A DNA stretch of 7,165 nt from Methanobrevibacter sp. (GCA_017652345.1 JAGCBE010000449.1:1-7165); one strand, 5' to 3'; shown: positions 1 to 5,973, counted from the stretch's first letter. The notes: generated by a model from the letters alone, not told the origin. A program made the numbers and translations.

Positions 1-302
1 CTGTTTTCTGCACGATTTATAAGTACCGTTGCTTTATTTGCAATAAGTTTATCATTATTGCCATATACAACATGAGCAATCAAATCATCAAAATCACCAT
101 CTGAAATATTGCCAAAAATTGCACTTGCATCTACAGCTCTGTAAAGTTTTTTATCTGTTACAGGTGTTGAAGTTGTTTCTTTATCAAGTTCTGCAATAAT
201 CTGTTTTTCTTCTTCTGTAACGTTTCCACCTTCTTTTGCAAACTGTTCCGGATCTCTTAAATATTTGTTAATCCACATTCCATCACCGGAAACATAATAA
301 TC
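1..302 (-). other. N-terminal part of a putative ADP-ribosyltransferase (R-S-E class) domain
   Basis: This covers residues about 572-671 of the large protein. It shows YVSGDGMWINKYLR, then an acidic helix with IIAELDKE, then LYRAVDASAIFG, with the candidate NAD-binding Arg at residue 625. In known R-S-E toxins an STS strand and a catalytic ExE pair follow some 40-120 residues later; both would be outside this window. The spacing from the IN-x-LR helix to the Y-R strand (about 40 residues) matches the usual layout of this family. The call rests on motif recognition only. Confidence 0.65.
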
Positions 303-2015
303 TACAGCATCGTTCTTTGTTTCTGCTGTATCATTGCTTTCTGTTTCCGGCTGAACTTTTTCTTTTTCAGTTAAACTATTCAGATATTCCTTTGCAGCCT
401 TTAATCTGCTTTCATTGAACATCATATCCTTTACTTCAAGCATTGTGCTGTAAAGTTCACCTTTTTCTTCAAGTTCAGGAAATTTTGCCTTGATTTTTTC
501 GTAATATGCATAATCACTCAATGTTGGATCAAAGTCCTTTTCCTTTCTGTATGCAAGAGCAATTGCAGCCTTTTCACCATCTGTATAACCTGGTTTTTCG
601 GTTTCTACAGGTTTCTGATTGTCTTTCAATGAAATAAGATAATCACGTTTTACCTGATTATAAAGTTTAATCAACGGATGTTTTTCTTTTGCAATTCTTT
701 CAGTCATAGAAATAATTGATTCTTCAAGGTTATTTCTTGTAAAGTCTGTAATATTTCTGGTGAACTCTGACATTGTATTACTTAAAGCATCAATGGTATA
801 TTCTGACATTTGCTCTAAAAGTTTTTCTTTTGTTTCCGGCTGCAGCTTAAAATTCCATCCGTTTTCGAATTCTTCAATTGCACCCAATTTCTTTGCATTG
901 TCATTTCCCATCATAGCTTCACTTAAAGCTGATGTATCTTTTTCACCAATCTGAGCCTCTATGTTTGCTCTATCCCAACCTGATAACCATTCAGCCATAA
1001 GTTGATGCTTTACTGATTTTACACCTTTGATTGCATCATCTGTAGAAATGGTATCTTTGTTATCCTGAATATTATTAAGATAATTGTTGAATTTTTCATC
1101 ATTTGCTGTTGCTCTGGTAACACCATTCTTAAAGGCCTCATAGCCATAAGATTCTGCAAGTTTCTTTTCTGATTCAAGTCTTTTTTCATCCCAAAAATGT
1201 GAATCATTATATTTCTTTTCATCAAAAACTTCTTCAACATCTTCCTGAACAGCTTCATTTGTTCCGTTTACTTCCTGTTCTGCTGCATTGAGTTCTGTAC
1301 TTTCAGTAACTTCATCTGCCGTTACATCCATCTTCTGCAAATCTTTTACGGCAAATCTTCCCATTCCACCGTTTTCAAAATTTACAAACATCATGCCGTT
1401 TTCAAAGTCTTTTGTTACTTTTCCTACACGGCCGTTATAACTTACAGAATCTCCAACTTTGATTGAATTGATACCGGCTTTGTTTTCAATATTATCTTCC
1501 GGCACTTTGTTATACATAGAATAGATTTTTCGCATCAAAGAACGGTTCCACGATGACTTAAAGTTCTTTTCTTTTGTTTCTTTAACTTCTACAGAAACTT
1601 TTTCTTTTGTGTTTCCACCTTCAATTACTTTTTCTTTTACTTCAACCTTTTCCTTTGTTTCTGGCTTTTCAGGAACTTTATATTTATCTCTGTTTGCTTT
1701 GTTTGCAAAAAATGTATTCCAGGTTTTTCTGTTTGTAAGGTATTCAAGAACATGCTGAGCAAATCCCTGTTTTGTTACACCGTAACTCTGCTGAATATTG
1801 TTGTTTGTGTAAGCTTTATCAACTGTATCTTCTTTCATGCCAAAGAAAGACAAGAGAGCTTTCATAGGTTTCTTAAAATCTGATGGATAAAAATAGTTAT
1901 AACCCTTGCCGGTTGACTTTGGAACACGTCTGATATATTTATGAGTTGTTGATTTTTCAATCATATCATCATAATAAGATTCCATAAATGATTTCAAAAT
2001 TACTAATTTAGCCAT
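1..2015 (-). CDS. Large phage polyvalent-type protein with start of an ADP-ribosyltransferase domain (3' end cut by window edge)
   Basis: The frame is open from ATG 2015-2013 to the left edge: 671 codons, no stop, so the C terminus is missing. GGGAGG sits 8 bases before the ATG. Seen in order: a basic/aromatic N-terminal segment (residues about 25-60, with YIRRVPKSTGKGYNYFY); a Lys/Glu/Val-rich linker (115-151); a small all-beta-looking segment resembling an SH3/KOW barrel (184-228, VGDSVSYNGRVGKV); a long helical, charged middle (265-565); then from about 572 a pattern YVSGDGMWINKYLR, a helix, and LYRAVD (624-629). Family knowledge: the Y-x-S-..-IN-x-LR helix followed by an L/V-Y-R strand is the opening of ADP-ribosyltransferase exoenzyme domains (ADPrib_exo_Tox type), where this Arg binds NAD. 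The expected STS and ExE motifs would lie beyond position 1, so activity cannot be judged. Inference: a virion-carried effector that modifies host proteins. Alternative: a degenerate or structural relative. The long open frame and start are certain; the domain call is about 70% sure. Confidence 0.85.
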   Translation of the reverse strand, partial: MAKLVILKSFMESYYDDMIEKSTTHKYIRRVPKSTGKGYNYFYPSDFKKPMKALLSFFGMKEDTVDKAYTNNNIQQSYGVTKQGFAQHVLEYLTNRKTWNTFFANKANRDKYKVPEKPETKEKVEVKEKVIEGGNTKEKVSVEVKETKEKNFKSSWNRSLMRKIYSMYNKVPEDNIENKAGINSIKVGDSVSYNGRVGKVTKDFENGMMFVNFENGGMGRFAVKDLQKMDVTADEVTESTELNAAEQEVNGTNEAVQEDVEEVFDEKKYNDSHFWDEKRLESEKKLAESYGYEAFKNGVTRATANDEKFNNYLNNIQDNKDTISTDDAIKGVKSVKHQLMAEWLSGWDRANIEAQIGEKDTSALSEAMMGNDNAKKLGAIEEFENGWNFKLQPETKEKLLEQMSEYTIDALSNTMSEFTRNITDFTRNNLEESIISMTERIAKEKHPLIKLYNQVKRDYLISLKDNQKPVETEKPGYTDGEKAAIALAYRKEKDFDPTLSDYAYYEKIKAKFPELEEKGELYSTMLEVKDMMFNESRLKAAKEYLNSLTEKEKVQPETESNDTAETKNDAVDYYVSGDGMWINKYLRDPEQFAKEGGNVTEEEKQIIAELDKETTSTPVTDKKLYRAVDASAIFGNISDGDFDDLIAHVVYGNNDKLIANKATVLINRAEN
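1332..1466 (-). other. SH3/KOW-like beta-barrel segment in the large protein
   Basis: Residues 184-228 read as alternating short beta strands with glycine turns: IKVGDSVSYNGRVGKV, then MMFVNFENGGMGRFAV. The VGD-x-V-x-Y-x-G-x-x-G-x-V pattern is typical of small SH3-fold or KOW modules that bind nucleic acid or protein. It sits between the charged linker and the helical middle. Function is unknown. Confidence 0.45.
1563..1673 (-). repeat. Low-complexity Lys/Glu/Val repeat linker
   Basis: Residues 115-151 consist of imperfect repeats of KEKV, VEVKE and ETKEK units. On the plus strand these appear as repeated pyrimidine-rich tracts of the ctttttctttt type. It joins the N-terminal segment to the SH3-like segment and is probably a flexible, highly charged spacer. 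Such tracts can change length by slippage. Confidence 0.6.
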
Positions 2016-2023
2016 TCTCTTTT

Positions 2024-2029
2024 CCTCCC
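2024..2029 (-). promoter_or_regulatory. Ribosome binding site of the large ADP-ribosyltransferase-type gene
   Basis: GGGAGG on the minus strand lies 8 bases before ATG 2015-2013, which fixes the start. It begins only 7 bases after the U-run of the upstream hairpin, so termination at that hairpin would exclude this site from the transcript. Confidence 0.85.
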
Positions 2030-2036
2030 AGAAAAC

Positions 2037-2093
2037 AAAAAAAGGCAGCTACCAACAACAGAATTTCTTCTGTAAATTGATAACTGCCCTTTT
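2037..2093 (-). terminator. Strong rho-independent terminator-type hairpin in the leader of the large gene
   Basis: In the minus-strand RNA, positions 2088-2077 (GGCAGUUAUCAA) pair with 2055-2044 (UUGGUAGCUGCC): 12 pairs including two U-G wobbles. An A-run at 2093-2090 can extend the base. Above a small 3/2 internal loop, 2073-2068 pairs perfectly with 2063-2058 (ACAGAA with UUCUGU), closed by a GAAA loop. Seven U residues follow at 2043-2037. Both wobble positions would be A-C mismatches in plus-strand RNA, so this structure belongs to the minus-strand transcript. It closes the MuF-to-66-residue-gene transcript, yet leaves only 21 bases before the next start codon, so the next gene needs read-through, antitermination or a promoter whose transcript crosses this hairpin. 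Confidence 0.85.
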
Positions 2094-2122
2094 CAGAACA
2101 TATTATAAGTTTGATTAATGTT

Positions 2123-2151
2123 ATTTTATAATAGTATCACTCTAAAATCAA
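2123..2151 (-). promoter_or_regulatory. Candidate sigma-70-type promoter before the hairpin
   Basis: On the minus strand TTGATT (2151-2146) is followed after exactly 17 bases by TAAAAT (2128-2123), 4/6 and 5/6 matches to consensus. It begins 6 bases after the stop codon of the 66-residue gene and points at the large gene. A perfect TATAAT lies further on at 2107-2102 but without a good -35. In such AT-rich DNA chance matches are common, so this is only a candidate. A transcript starting here would have to pass the terminator hairpin. Confidence 0.3.
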
Positions 2152-2157
2152 TTGTAA

Positions 2158-2358
2158 TTATTTAGTTTGTGATAACATTTCATTTATTCTATCTGTAAAA
2201 GACTTTTTTACAGGCTTTTCTTCTTCAAGTTTATCCTGATTCATATAGTCATTAAACTCTTTTACAACATCAGCCGGAGCTCCATCTTTCAGATGCCAAT
2301 TATCTTCTTCCATAACAAAATATGGAGAATCAAAAAACTTTGGTTTTGCACCTATCAT
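2158..2358 (-). CDS. 66-residue acidic protein of unknown function, coupled to the metallopeptidase gene
   Basis: The ATG at 2358-2356 overlaps the TGA of the 707-residue gene as ATGA, and GAGG at 2368-2365 sits 6 bases upstream, so it is very likely translated and coupled to its neighbour. I do not recognise the family. The protein is soluble and acidic in the middle: an N-terminal half with Phe/Tyr/Trp residues (KFFDSPYF, NWHLKDGAP), then a charged helical half ending in FTDRINEMLSQTK. No signal peptide, membrane segment or metal motif is visible. It is the last gene before the terminator hairpin. Its position directly behind a putative metallopeptidase effector would fit an immunity protein, inhibitor or loading chaperone, but a small virion or assembly protein is equally possible. 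Confidence 0.8.
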   Translation of the reverse strand: MIGAKPKFFDSPYFVMEEDNWHLKDGAPADVVKEFNDYMNQDKLEEEKPVKKSFTDRINEMLSQTK

Positions 2359-4478
2359 ATTAAACCTCTCATATATTTTTTAGCTTTCAAAGTTTCCTTG
2401 AAAACTTCGATTGCAAATTGCGTTGGATTTTTACTTCCCATAGCCTGACAGAAACATTCAGCACCGAATTCATCAGCATTTTTTGTTGCATATTCTGAAA
2501 CACCAAACCTGATTAAATCCCCTTGTTTTGGGCCGCCTTTTTTACCTTTCATTTTAAGGTTTTTAGTAACTTTATTTTTTATTGTAGATGCCAAATCCCT
2601 GCCGGTTGTCATTACATGATAATACTCATGGTAAATAATATCTATGGCACTTGTTCCTTTAGGATGGAACCCACCTTCTGTTTTTTCATAGTCTGCCTTC
2701 AAATCATCATAATTTTTCCAATATTTTGAATTGAAAGTTATACCGTTGCCTGGTCCTCCAAATGCCCATGTTCTTGAATTAGAATAGTTTGTCTGCATAG
2801 ATGCCATAGAACCTTTCTGTTCTGGAAAAATAGCAAATATTCTTTCCATGCATCTGAACATATCTTTTGCAGCTTCTACATCAACATTTTTCAAATCAAG
2901 CCTTGTTTTTCCATTATCATCATACCAATCTTTTGATTTTATTAAATCCATGACTTCTTCTTGTGTTTTACAGGAATCAATACTTGTATCTTTTTCATAT
3001 TCAAACTTATTCAGATAATAATATCCGATTGCATCCATAAGTGGATCAAGTTTCTTTTCAAGTTCATCTCTTTTTGCCCTTATTTCCTTTGATTCTTCCC
3101 ACATCTTATCTTTGGTCTTTTTAATCTGAACCATCATAGGATCTTCATCATATTCTTTTGACCACCTTGAAACACCCTGCTTGATTAATTCTGCTGAACG
3201 ATTGTTATAAGCAACATCATTCTGCCTTGTTATTCCATTATGAGTAACAACTTTATCTCTCAGATCTTCAATTTCATTCTGAACTGATTTAAGTCCTTCA
3301 AAAGCTTTCTGTATTTCTTTATCAGAATATGTTTTTACCTGAGAATTGATGGTATCAATCTTTTCATTTACCTGTTTCTTTTTTTCTTCAAGTTTTGCCT
3401 TTCGTCTTGCTTCCAAACCTTCATTTATTTTGTTTCGGATATATTGAACAGTATCATCCGGAGTAAATAAACCGTGTTGTTTCAACCACATTCTGCCGTG
3501 TTCAAGATCAACTTTACTGTTTTTAAGCAAATCATATATCTGTTTCTGCAAATCCCAGGTATAACCTTCGATTTTGCTTTCAATAAAATCTGAAATTTCT
3601 TTATCAAACTGATTAATCAGTTCTTTATCTTCCTCTGTAAGATTTTCTATATCAACAGCATCTATCAGTTCTTTTGTTTTTCCGTTTTGTATTTTATGTT
3701 TCAAGCCGTCAATTACTGTTTCAAACGAGTAGATATTTTTGTTTAATTTATGAACAGTATCTGTTAATTCATCATATTCTTCTTCTGATATACCCATAGA
3801 ATTTTGTTCAAAAGTATAATTATTCTGCATTTTATTTATTCTCTGTTTAAGTTCTTTCATTTCTTCCATGAACTTTTCAGCTTCTTTTAATTTCTGCTCA
3901 TCATCTCTAAACTCATGACTGGCAAATCCTTTGTATTTATCATAAATGAAAACATAATCTCCAACGGCAGCTTTTACAGGATTATATTTCTTGTTATTCT
4001 GTTCTTTAATTGTTTCTATCTGTTCCTGAGTAGACGGCTTTCCGGCATTTAATTTTGCTTTTGATTCCTTTACGGCTTGCTGCAGCTCTGAAACAATATC
4101 AAGTGTTTTTCCGTTTGCATCTTGAAAACGATTTATATTCTGCATGACAATTTCCAAAAGTTCATCGGTTGATTTTGCATCCATAACAGCCTTTTTTAAG
4201 TATGCAATGGACTGTTTTGCACCACGGCTGTTGCTTTCATATACAAGTCTCCATTTATTCGGAGCTATCTTCTTATATTTCCGACCCTTCCACTCCCTGA
4301 TGGTTCCAATACCATAGCCACGGCTTTTTTCAATTTCTCCCATTTTATCTGGTTCTATCTGGCTATAAATAAAATCAATGTCATTAAGAGCCTTATTAAT
4401 CTGAGCCGGAATTTCATCTGATTGTTTATCCAGAATTGCAATAATCTTTTTCTTAAAATAATTCAAATCCTTTGCCAT
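2355..4478 (-). CDS. Phage cargo-type protein with C-terminal HExxH zinc-metallopeptidase domain (707 residues)
   Basis: The start is set at ATG 4478 (MAKDLNYFKK) because GGAG at 4491-4488 is 9 bases upstream; the in-frame TTG 4496 and ATG 4493 just before it have no ribosome binding site. Residues 54-144 form the module shared with the 418-residue protein (GYGIGTIREWKGRKYKKIAP, then KWRLVYESN). Residues about 195-480 are highly charged and helical, with coiled-coil-like heptads. The C-terminal 200 residues hold a metallopeptidase pattern: a helical lead-in (IDSCKTQEEVMDLI from 500), GFHPKGTSAIDIIYHEYYH with zinc ligands H617 and H621 and catalytic E618, and DEFGAECF at 669-676, where E670 or E674 would be the third ligand. 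Domains of this kind occur at the C termini of MuF-linked and polyvalent phage proteins. Inferred role: a protease effector packaged with or injected from the virion. Less likely: a head-maturation protease. The substrate is unknown. Confidence 0.85.
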   Translation of the reverse strand: MAKDLNYFKKKIIAILDKQSDEIPAQINKALNDIDFIYSQIEPDKMGEIEKSRGYGIGTIREWKGRKYKKIAPNKWRLVYESNSRGAKQSIAYLKKAVMDAKSTDELLEIVMQNINRFQDANGKTLDIVSELQQAVKESKAKLNAGKPSTQEQIETIKEQNNKKYNPVKAAVGDYVFIYDKYKGFASHEFRDDEQKLKEAEKFMEEMKELKQRINKMQNNYTFEQNSMGISEEEYDELTDTVHKLNKNIYSFETVIDGLKHKIQNGKTKELIDAVDIENLTEEDKELINQFDKEISDFIESKIEGYTWDLQKQIYDLLKNSKVDLEHGRMWLKQHGLFTPDDTVQYIRNKINEGLEARRKAKLEEKKKQVNEKIDTINSQVKTYSDKEIQKAFEGLKSVQNEIEDLRDKVVTHNGITRQNDVAYNNRSAELIKQGVSRWSKEYDEDPMMVQIKKTKDKMWEESKEIRAKRDELEKKLDPLMDAIGYYYLNKFEYEKDTSIDSCKTQEEVMDLIKSKDWYDDNGKTRLDLKNVDVEAAKDMFRCMERIFAIFPEQKGSMASMQTNYSNSRTWAFGGPGNGITFNSKYWKNYDDLKADYEKTEGGFHPKGTSAIDIIYHEYYHVMTTGRDLASTIKNKVTKNLKMKGKKGGPKQGDLIRFGVSEYATKNADEFGAECFCQAMGSKNPTQFAIEVFKETLKAKKYMRGLI
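2365..2368 (-). promoter_or_regulatory. Ribosome binding site of the 66-residue gene
   Basis: GAGG, within GAGAGG at 2370-2365, lies 6 bases before ATG 2358, inside the last codons of the 707-residue gene. Together with the ATGA overlap it supports translational coupling. Confidence 0.75.
4047..4319 (-). repeat. Duplicated cargo module, copy in the 707-residue protein
   Basis: It encodes residues 54-144 of the 707-residue protein. Aligned without gaps to the copy at 5509-5781, I count 56 identical residues of 91. The best conserved parts are the GTIR-x-WKG-x-K strand, the KIAP-x-KWR-x-VY-x-SN strand, RGA-x-QSIA, DELL, NRF and the final AVK-x-x-K helix. Divergence is spread over the whole length, so this is an old duplication or independent acquisition rather than a recent copy. 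Confidence 0.85.
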
Positions 4479-4487
4479 TTTCTTGTT

Positions 4488-4491
4488 CTCC
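4488..4491 (-). promoter_or_regulatory. Ribosome binding site deciding the start of the 707-residue protein
   Basis: GGAG lies 9 bases before ATG 4478 and overlaps the upstream in-frame ATG 4493. The bases ahead of ATG 4493 and TTG 4496 are AT-only without a purine core, so the shorter 707-residue product is favoured over 712 or 713. Confidence 0.7.
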
Positions 4492-4501
4492 ATCAAACAA
4501 A

Positions 4502-4720
4502 TTAATAAGTTTTTTCTTTTTTGTAGTTTTTTTCTAATTCTGCAATTGCATTTTTATTATCAACTGTAAACTGCCATTTCAATACAGCAAATAAAGGAAA
4601 AAACGGACTTTTCTTCTTTGGTGTTTCTGCAGTTTTTTTATATCCTGAATTAACCCATACCCATTTATCACCATCATCAAATACTTTTTCACCATCTTTA
4701 TTATGACAAATAAGAATCAT
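4502..4720 (-). CDS. 72-residue basic protein of unknown function between two cargo-type genes
   Basis: Two in-frame ATGs exist, at 4726 and 4720. GGAGG at 4732-4728 is 1 base from the first and 7 bases from the second, so ATG 4720 (MILICHNKDG) is chosen. This also gives a 4-base ATGA overlap with the stop of the 418-residue gene. The protein begins with a beta-like stretch (ILICHNKDGEKVFDDGDKWVWVNSGY), then a Lys/Pro linker, then a hydrophobic segment SPFFPLFAVLKWQFTV too short and broken to be a convincing membrane helix, and a charged helix at the C terminus. No family is recognised. Its tight coupling behind a putative effector makes it a candidate immunity or chaperone partner, which is inference. 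The gap to the next start codon is 23 bases. Confidence 0.75.
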   Translation of the reverse strand: MILICHNKDGEKVFDDGDKWVWVNSGYKKTAETPKKKSPFFPLFAVLKWQFTVDNKNAIAELEKNYKKEKTY

Positions 4721-5973
4721 TTCCATTCCTCCATCATTACAACATCAATATTATATTGTTTGCACCTTTCGATAAGTTTATTCAGTCTTTCCATTGAATC
4801 TTCACGAACATATCTTTTGTTAATCACAATTGACTTTACATCACCTTTCCTAAAATCAATTCCACCCCATGTTTGAGTTTCAAGATATTCATATTTGTCT
4901 ACAATTTCACCATCCTTGAAAAGGTCATGATAGTTTACAAGCTGCCTTACAACATCATTACCTTTGGAAATAGCTGTTCCAAAATCTTTCTGGAACGTAT
5001 TAAATTTCAGGTGATTAAGAGAATCTCCAATAGTCAAACTTGTTCGTTTTTTGACTACATCTTTATTAAGAACAATTGCAATATTGCCAGGTTTTTCATT
5101 GTTTTCTTCCCAAATTTTGTTATTTCTTACAGCCATTCCATATATAGGCCTAAACTTATTTTCCATTTTTGAAGAACCATTCAGTAATCCATCTTCTCTA
5201 TCTTTTCTTACATCAGGATCGTAATACATTGAAGAATGTCCTGTTTCAAATTGAGATTTTATCTTTGGATCTTCCCAAAACTTATCGCTGCAAAGGACAT
5301 TACTCCAATCATAATGAACAAATTCCGTATCTTTACTGTTTATATAATCGTTTACAGTTTTTCTTGCATTTTGAACGTATTCCGGAATTTCATCTTTTTC
5401 AATTTTCAGATTAAAAGCAATATCTTCTTTTACGTTTTCAGGATAATCAAAATCAGTTTCTCCATCATTCCATTGCTTTAATCCATTATCCAAATATTTA
5501 TCAAAACTGTTTAATCTTGTTTTAGTTGCTTTTACAGCTTCATTTAATTTTTCTACAATCGGCAGCAACTTGCCTTCTGAATCCATGAATCTGTTAGTAT
5601 TCTCCATAACAAGCTGCAACAATTCATCAACAGACTGAGCTTCTTTTATCTTTTTTGAAAGAATGGCAATAGATTGATTAGCACCCCTTGTATTTGAATC
5701 GTATACCTTTCTCCACTTGCCAGGAGCTATTTTTCTGAACTTCTGCCCTTTCCATACTCTTATTGTTCCTACTCCATAACCGGCTTTTTCTATTCCGAAT
5801 TCTTCCTTGAAAGATTTGGCAACAGCCTTATCGTAATCTTCAATAGCCTTGCTTACCTGTTCTTCTTTTGATTCCAGAACTTTAATCAGTTCCTTTTTGA
5901 AATATTCAAGCTGTCTGTTATCTTTAATCTTTTGGATGCTTTTATCAAACTCAATTTTCTGTAAATCAGTCAT
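4717..5973 (-). CDS. Phage cargo-type protein with shared N-terminal module and uncharacterised C-terminal domain (418 residues)
   Basis: The start is ATG 5973 (MTDLQKIEFD), with GGAGG 6 bases upstream; an upstream in-frame ATG at 6009 lies inside the MuF gene and has no such site. The start overlaps the MuF stop by 8 bases (ATGACTGA). Residues 1-60 are charged and helical. Residues 65-155 are the module shared with the 707-residue protein (GYGVGTIRVWKGQKFRKIAP, then KWRKVYDSN). The C-terminal half (about 235-418) looks like one globular domain with RPIYGMAV at 275, IAIVLNKDV, KKRTSLTIGDSLN at 308-320, YEYLETQTWGG at 361-371, SIVINKRYV at 381-389, and a final Cys-containing helix and strand. 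This order (R-P-x-Y-G; R-T/S-x-T-x-GDS; Y-x-E-x-Q-x-W/H-G) resembles DUF3626-like phage domains as I remember them, but that match is tentative and the activity is unknown. Position behind MuF and the shared module suggest virion cargo or an effector. Confidence 0.85.
   Translation of the reverse strand: MTDLQKIEFDKSIQKIKDNRQLEYFKKELIKVLESKEEQVSKAIEDYDKAVAKSFKEEFGIEKAGYGVGTIRVWKGQKFRKIAPGKWRKVYDSNTRGANQSIAILSKKIKEAQSVDELLQLVMENTNRFMDSEGKLLPIVEKLNEAVKATKTRLNSFDKYLDNGLKQWNDGETDFDYPENVKEDIAFNLKIEKDEIPEYVQNARKTVNDYINSKDTEFVHYDWSNVLCSDKFWEDPKIKSQFETGHSSMYYDPDVRKDREDGLLNGSSKMENKFRPIYGMAVRNNKIWEENNEKPGNIAIVLNKDVVKKRTSLTIGDSLNHLKFNTFQKDFGTAISKGNDVVRQLVNYHDLFKDGEIVDKYEYLETQTWGGIDFRKGDVKSIVINKRYVREDSMERLNKLIERCKQYNIDVVMMEEWK
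4728..4732 (-). promoter_or_regulatory. Ribosome binding site deciding the start of the 72-residue protein
   Basis: GGAGG lies 7 bases before ATG 4720 but only 1 base before ATG 4726, which is too close. It is embedded in the final codons (MMEEWK) of the 418-residue gene. Confidence 0.75.
5509..5781 (-). repeat. Duplicated cargo module, copy in the 418-residue protein
   Basis: It encodes residues 65-155 of the 418-residue protein and is the partner of the copy at 4047-4319. The module starts with short basic/aromatic strands and ends in helices. It is followed by unrelated sequence in the two proteins, as expected of a targeting or docking domain joined to different payloads. Confidence 0.85.

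Noticed and set aside
760..954. Short plus-strand open frame of 64 codons
   Set aside because: It lies wholly within the long minus-strand gene 2015-1, has no ribosome binding site and a low-complexity Ser/Phe composition typical of antisense reading.
1019..1258. Minus-strand open frame of 79 codons
   Set aside because: It overlaps the large minus-strand gene in another frame; its Met/Lys/Leu-rich product is a frame-shifted shadow of the real protein.
2037..2093. Hairpin as a bidirectional terminator or plus-strand RNA
   Set aside because: Two stem positions become A-C mismatches in plus-strand RNA and only a short U-run would follow; no plus-strand gene needs it.
2102..2107. Perfect TATAAT on the minus strand as a main promoter
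   Set aside because: At 16-18 base spacing the -35 region matches consensus at 3/6 or fewer positions, and TATAAT is frequent by chance in such AT-rich DNA.
2523..2729. Plus-strand 68-codon frame opposite the metallopeptidase motif
   Set aside because: It is antisense to the HEYYH region and Phe/Ile/Cys-rich; no start signal.
2355..2981. Metallopeptidase as the head-maturation protease
   Set aside because: Common prohead proteases are serine-type; a C-terminal HExxH domain behind a shared tag and long helices fits an effector better, though it is not excluded.
4873..5481. Three overlapping plus-strand open frames of 81-99 codons
   Set aside because: All are antisense to the 418-residue gene, Phe/Ile/Ser-rich, and overlap each other; they reflect AT-rich coding DNA read backwards.
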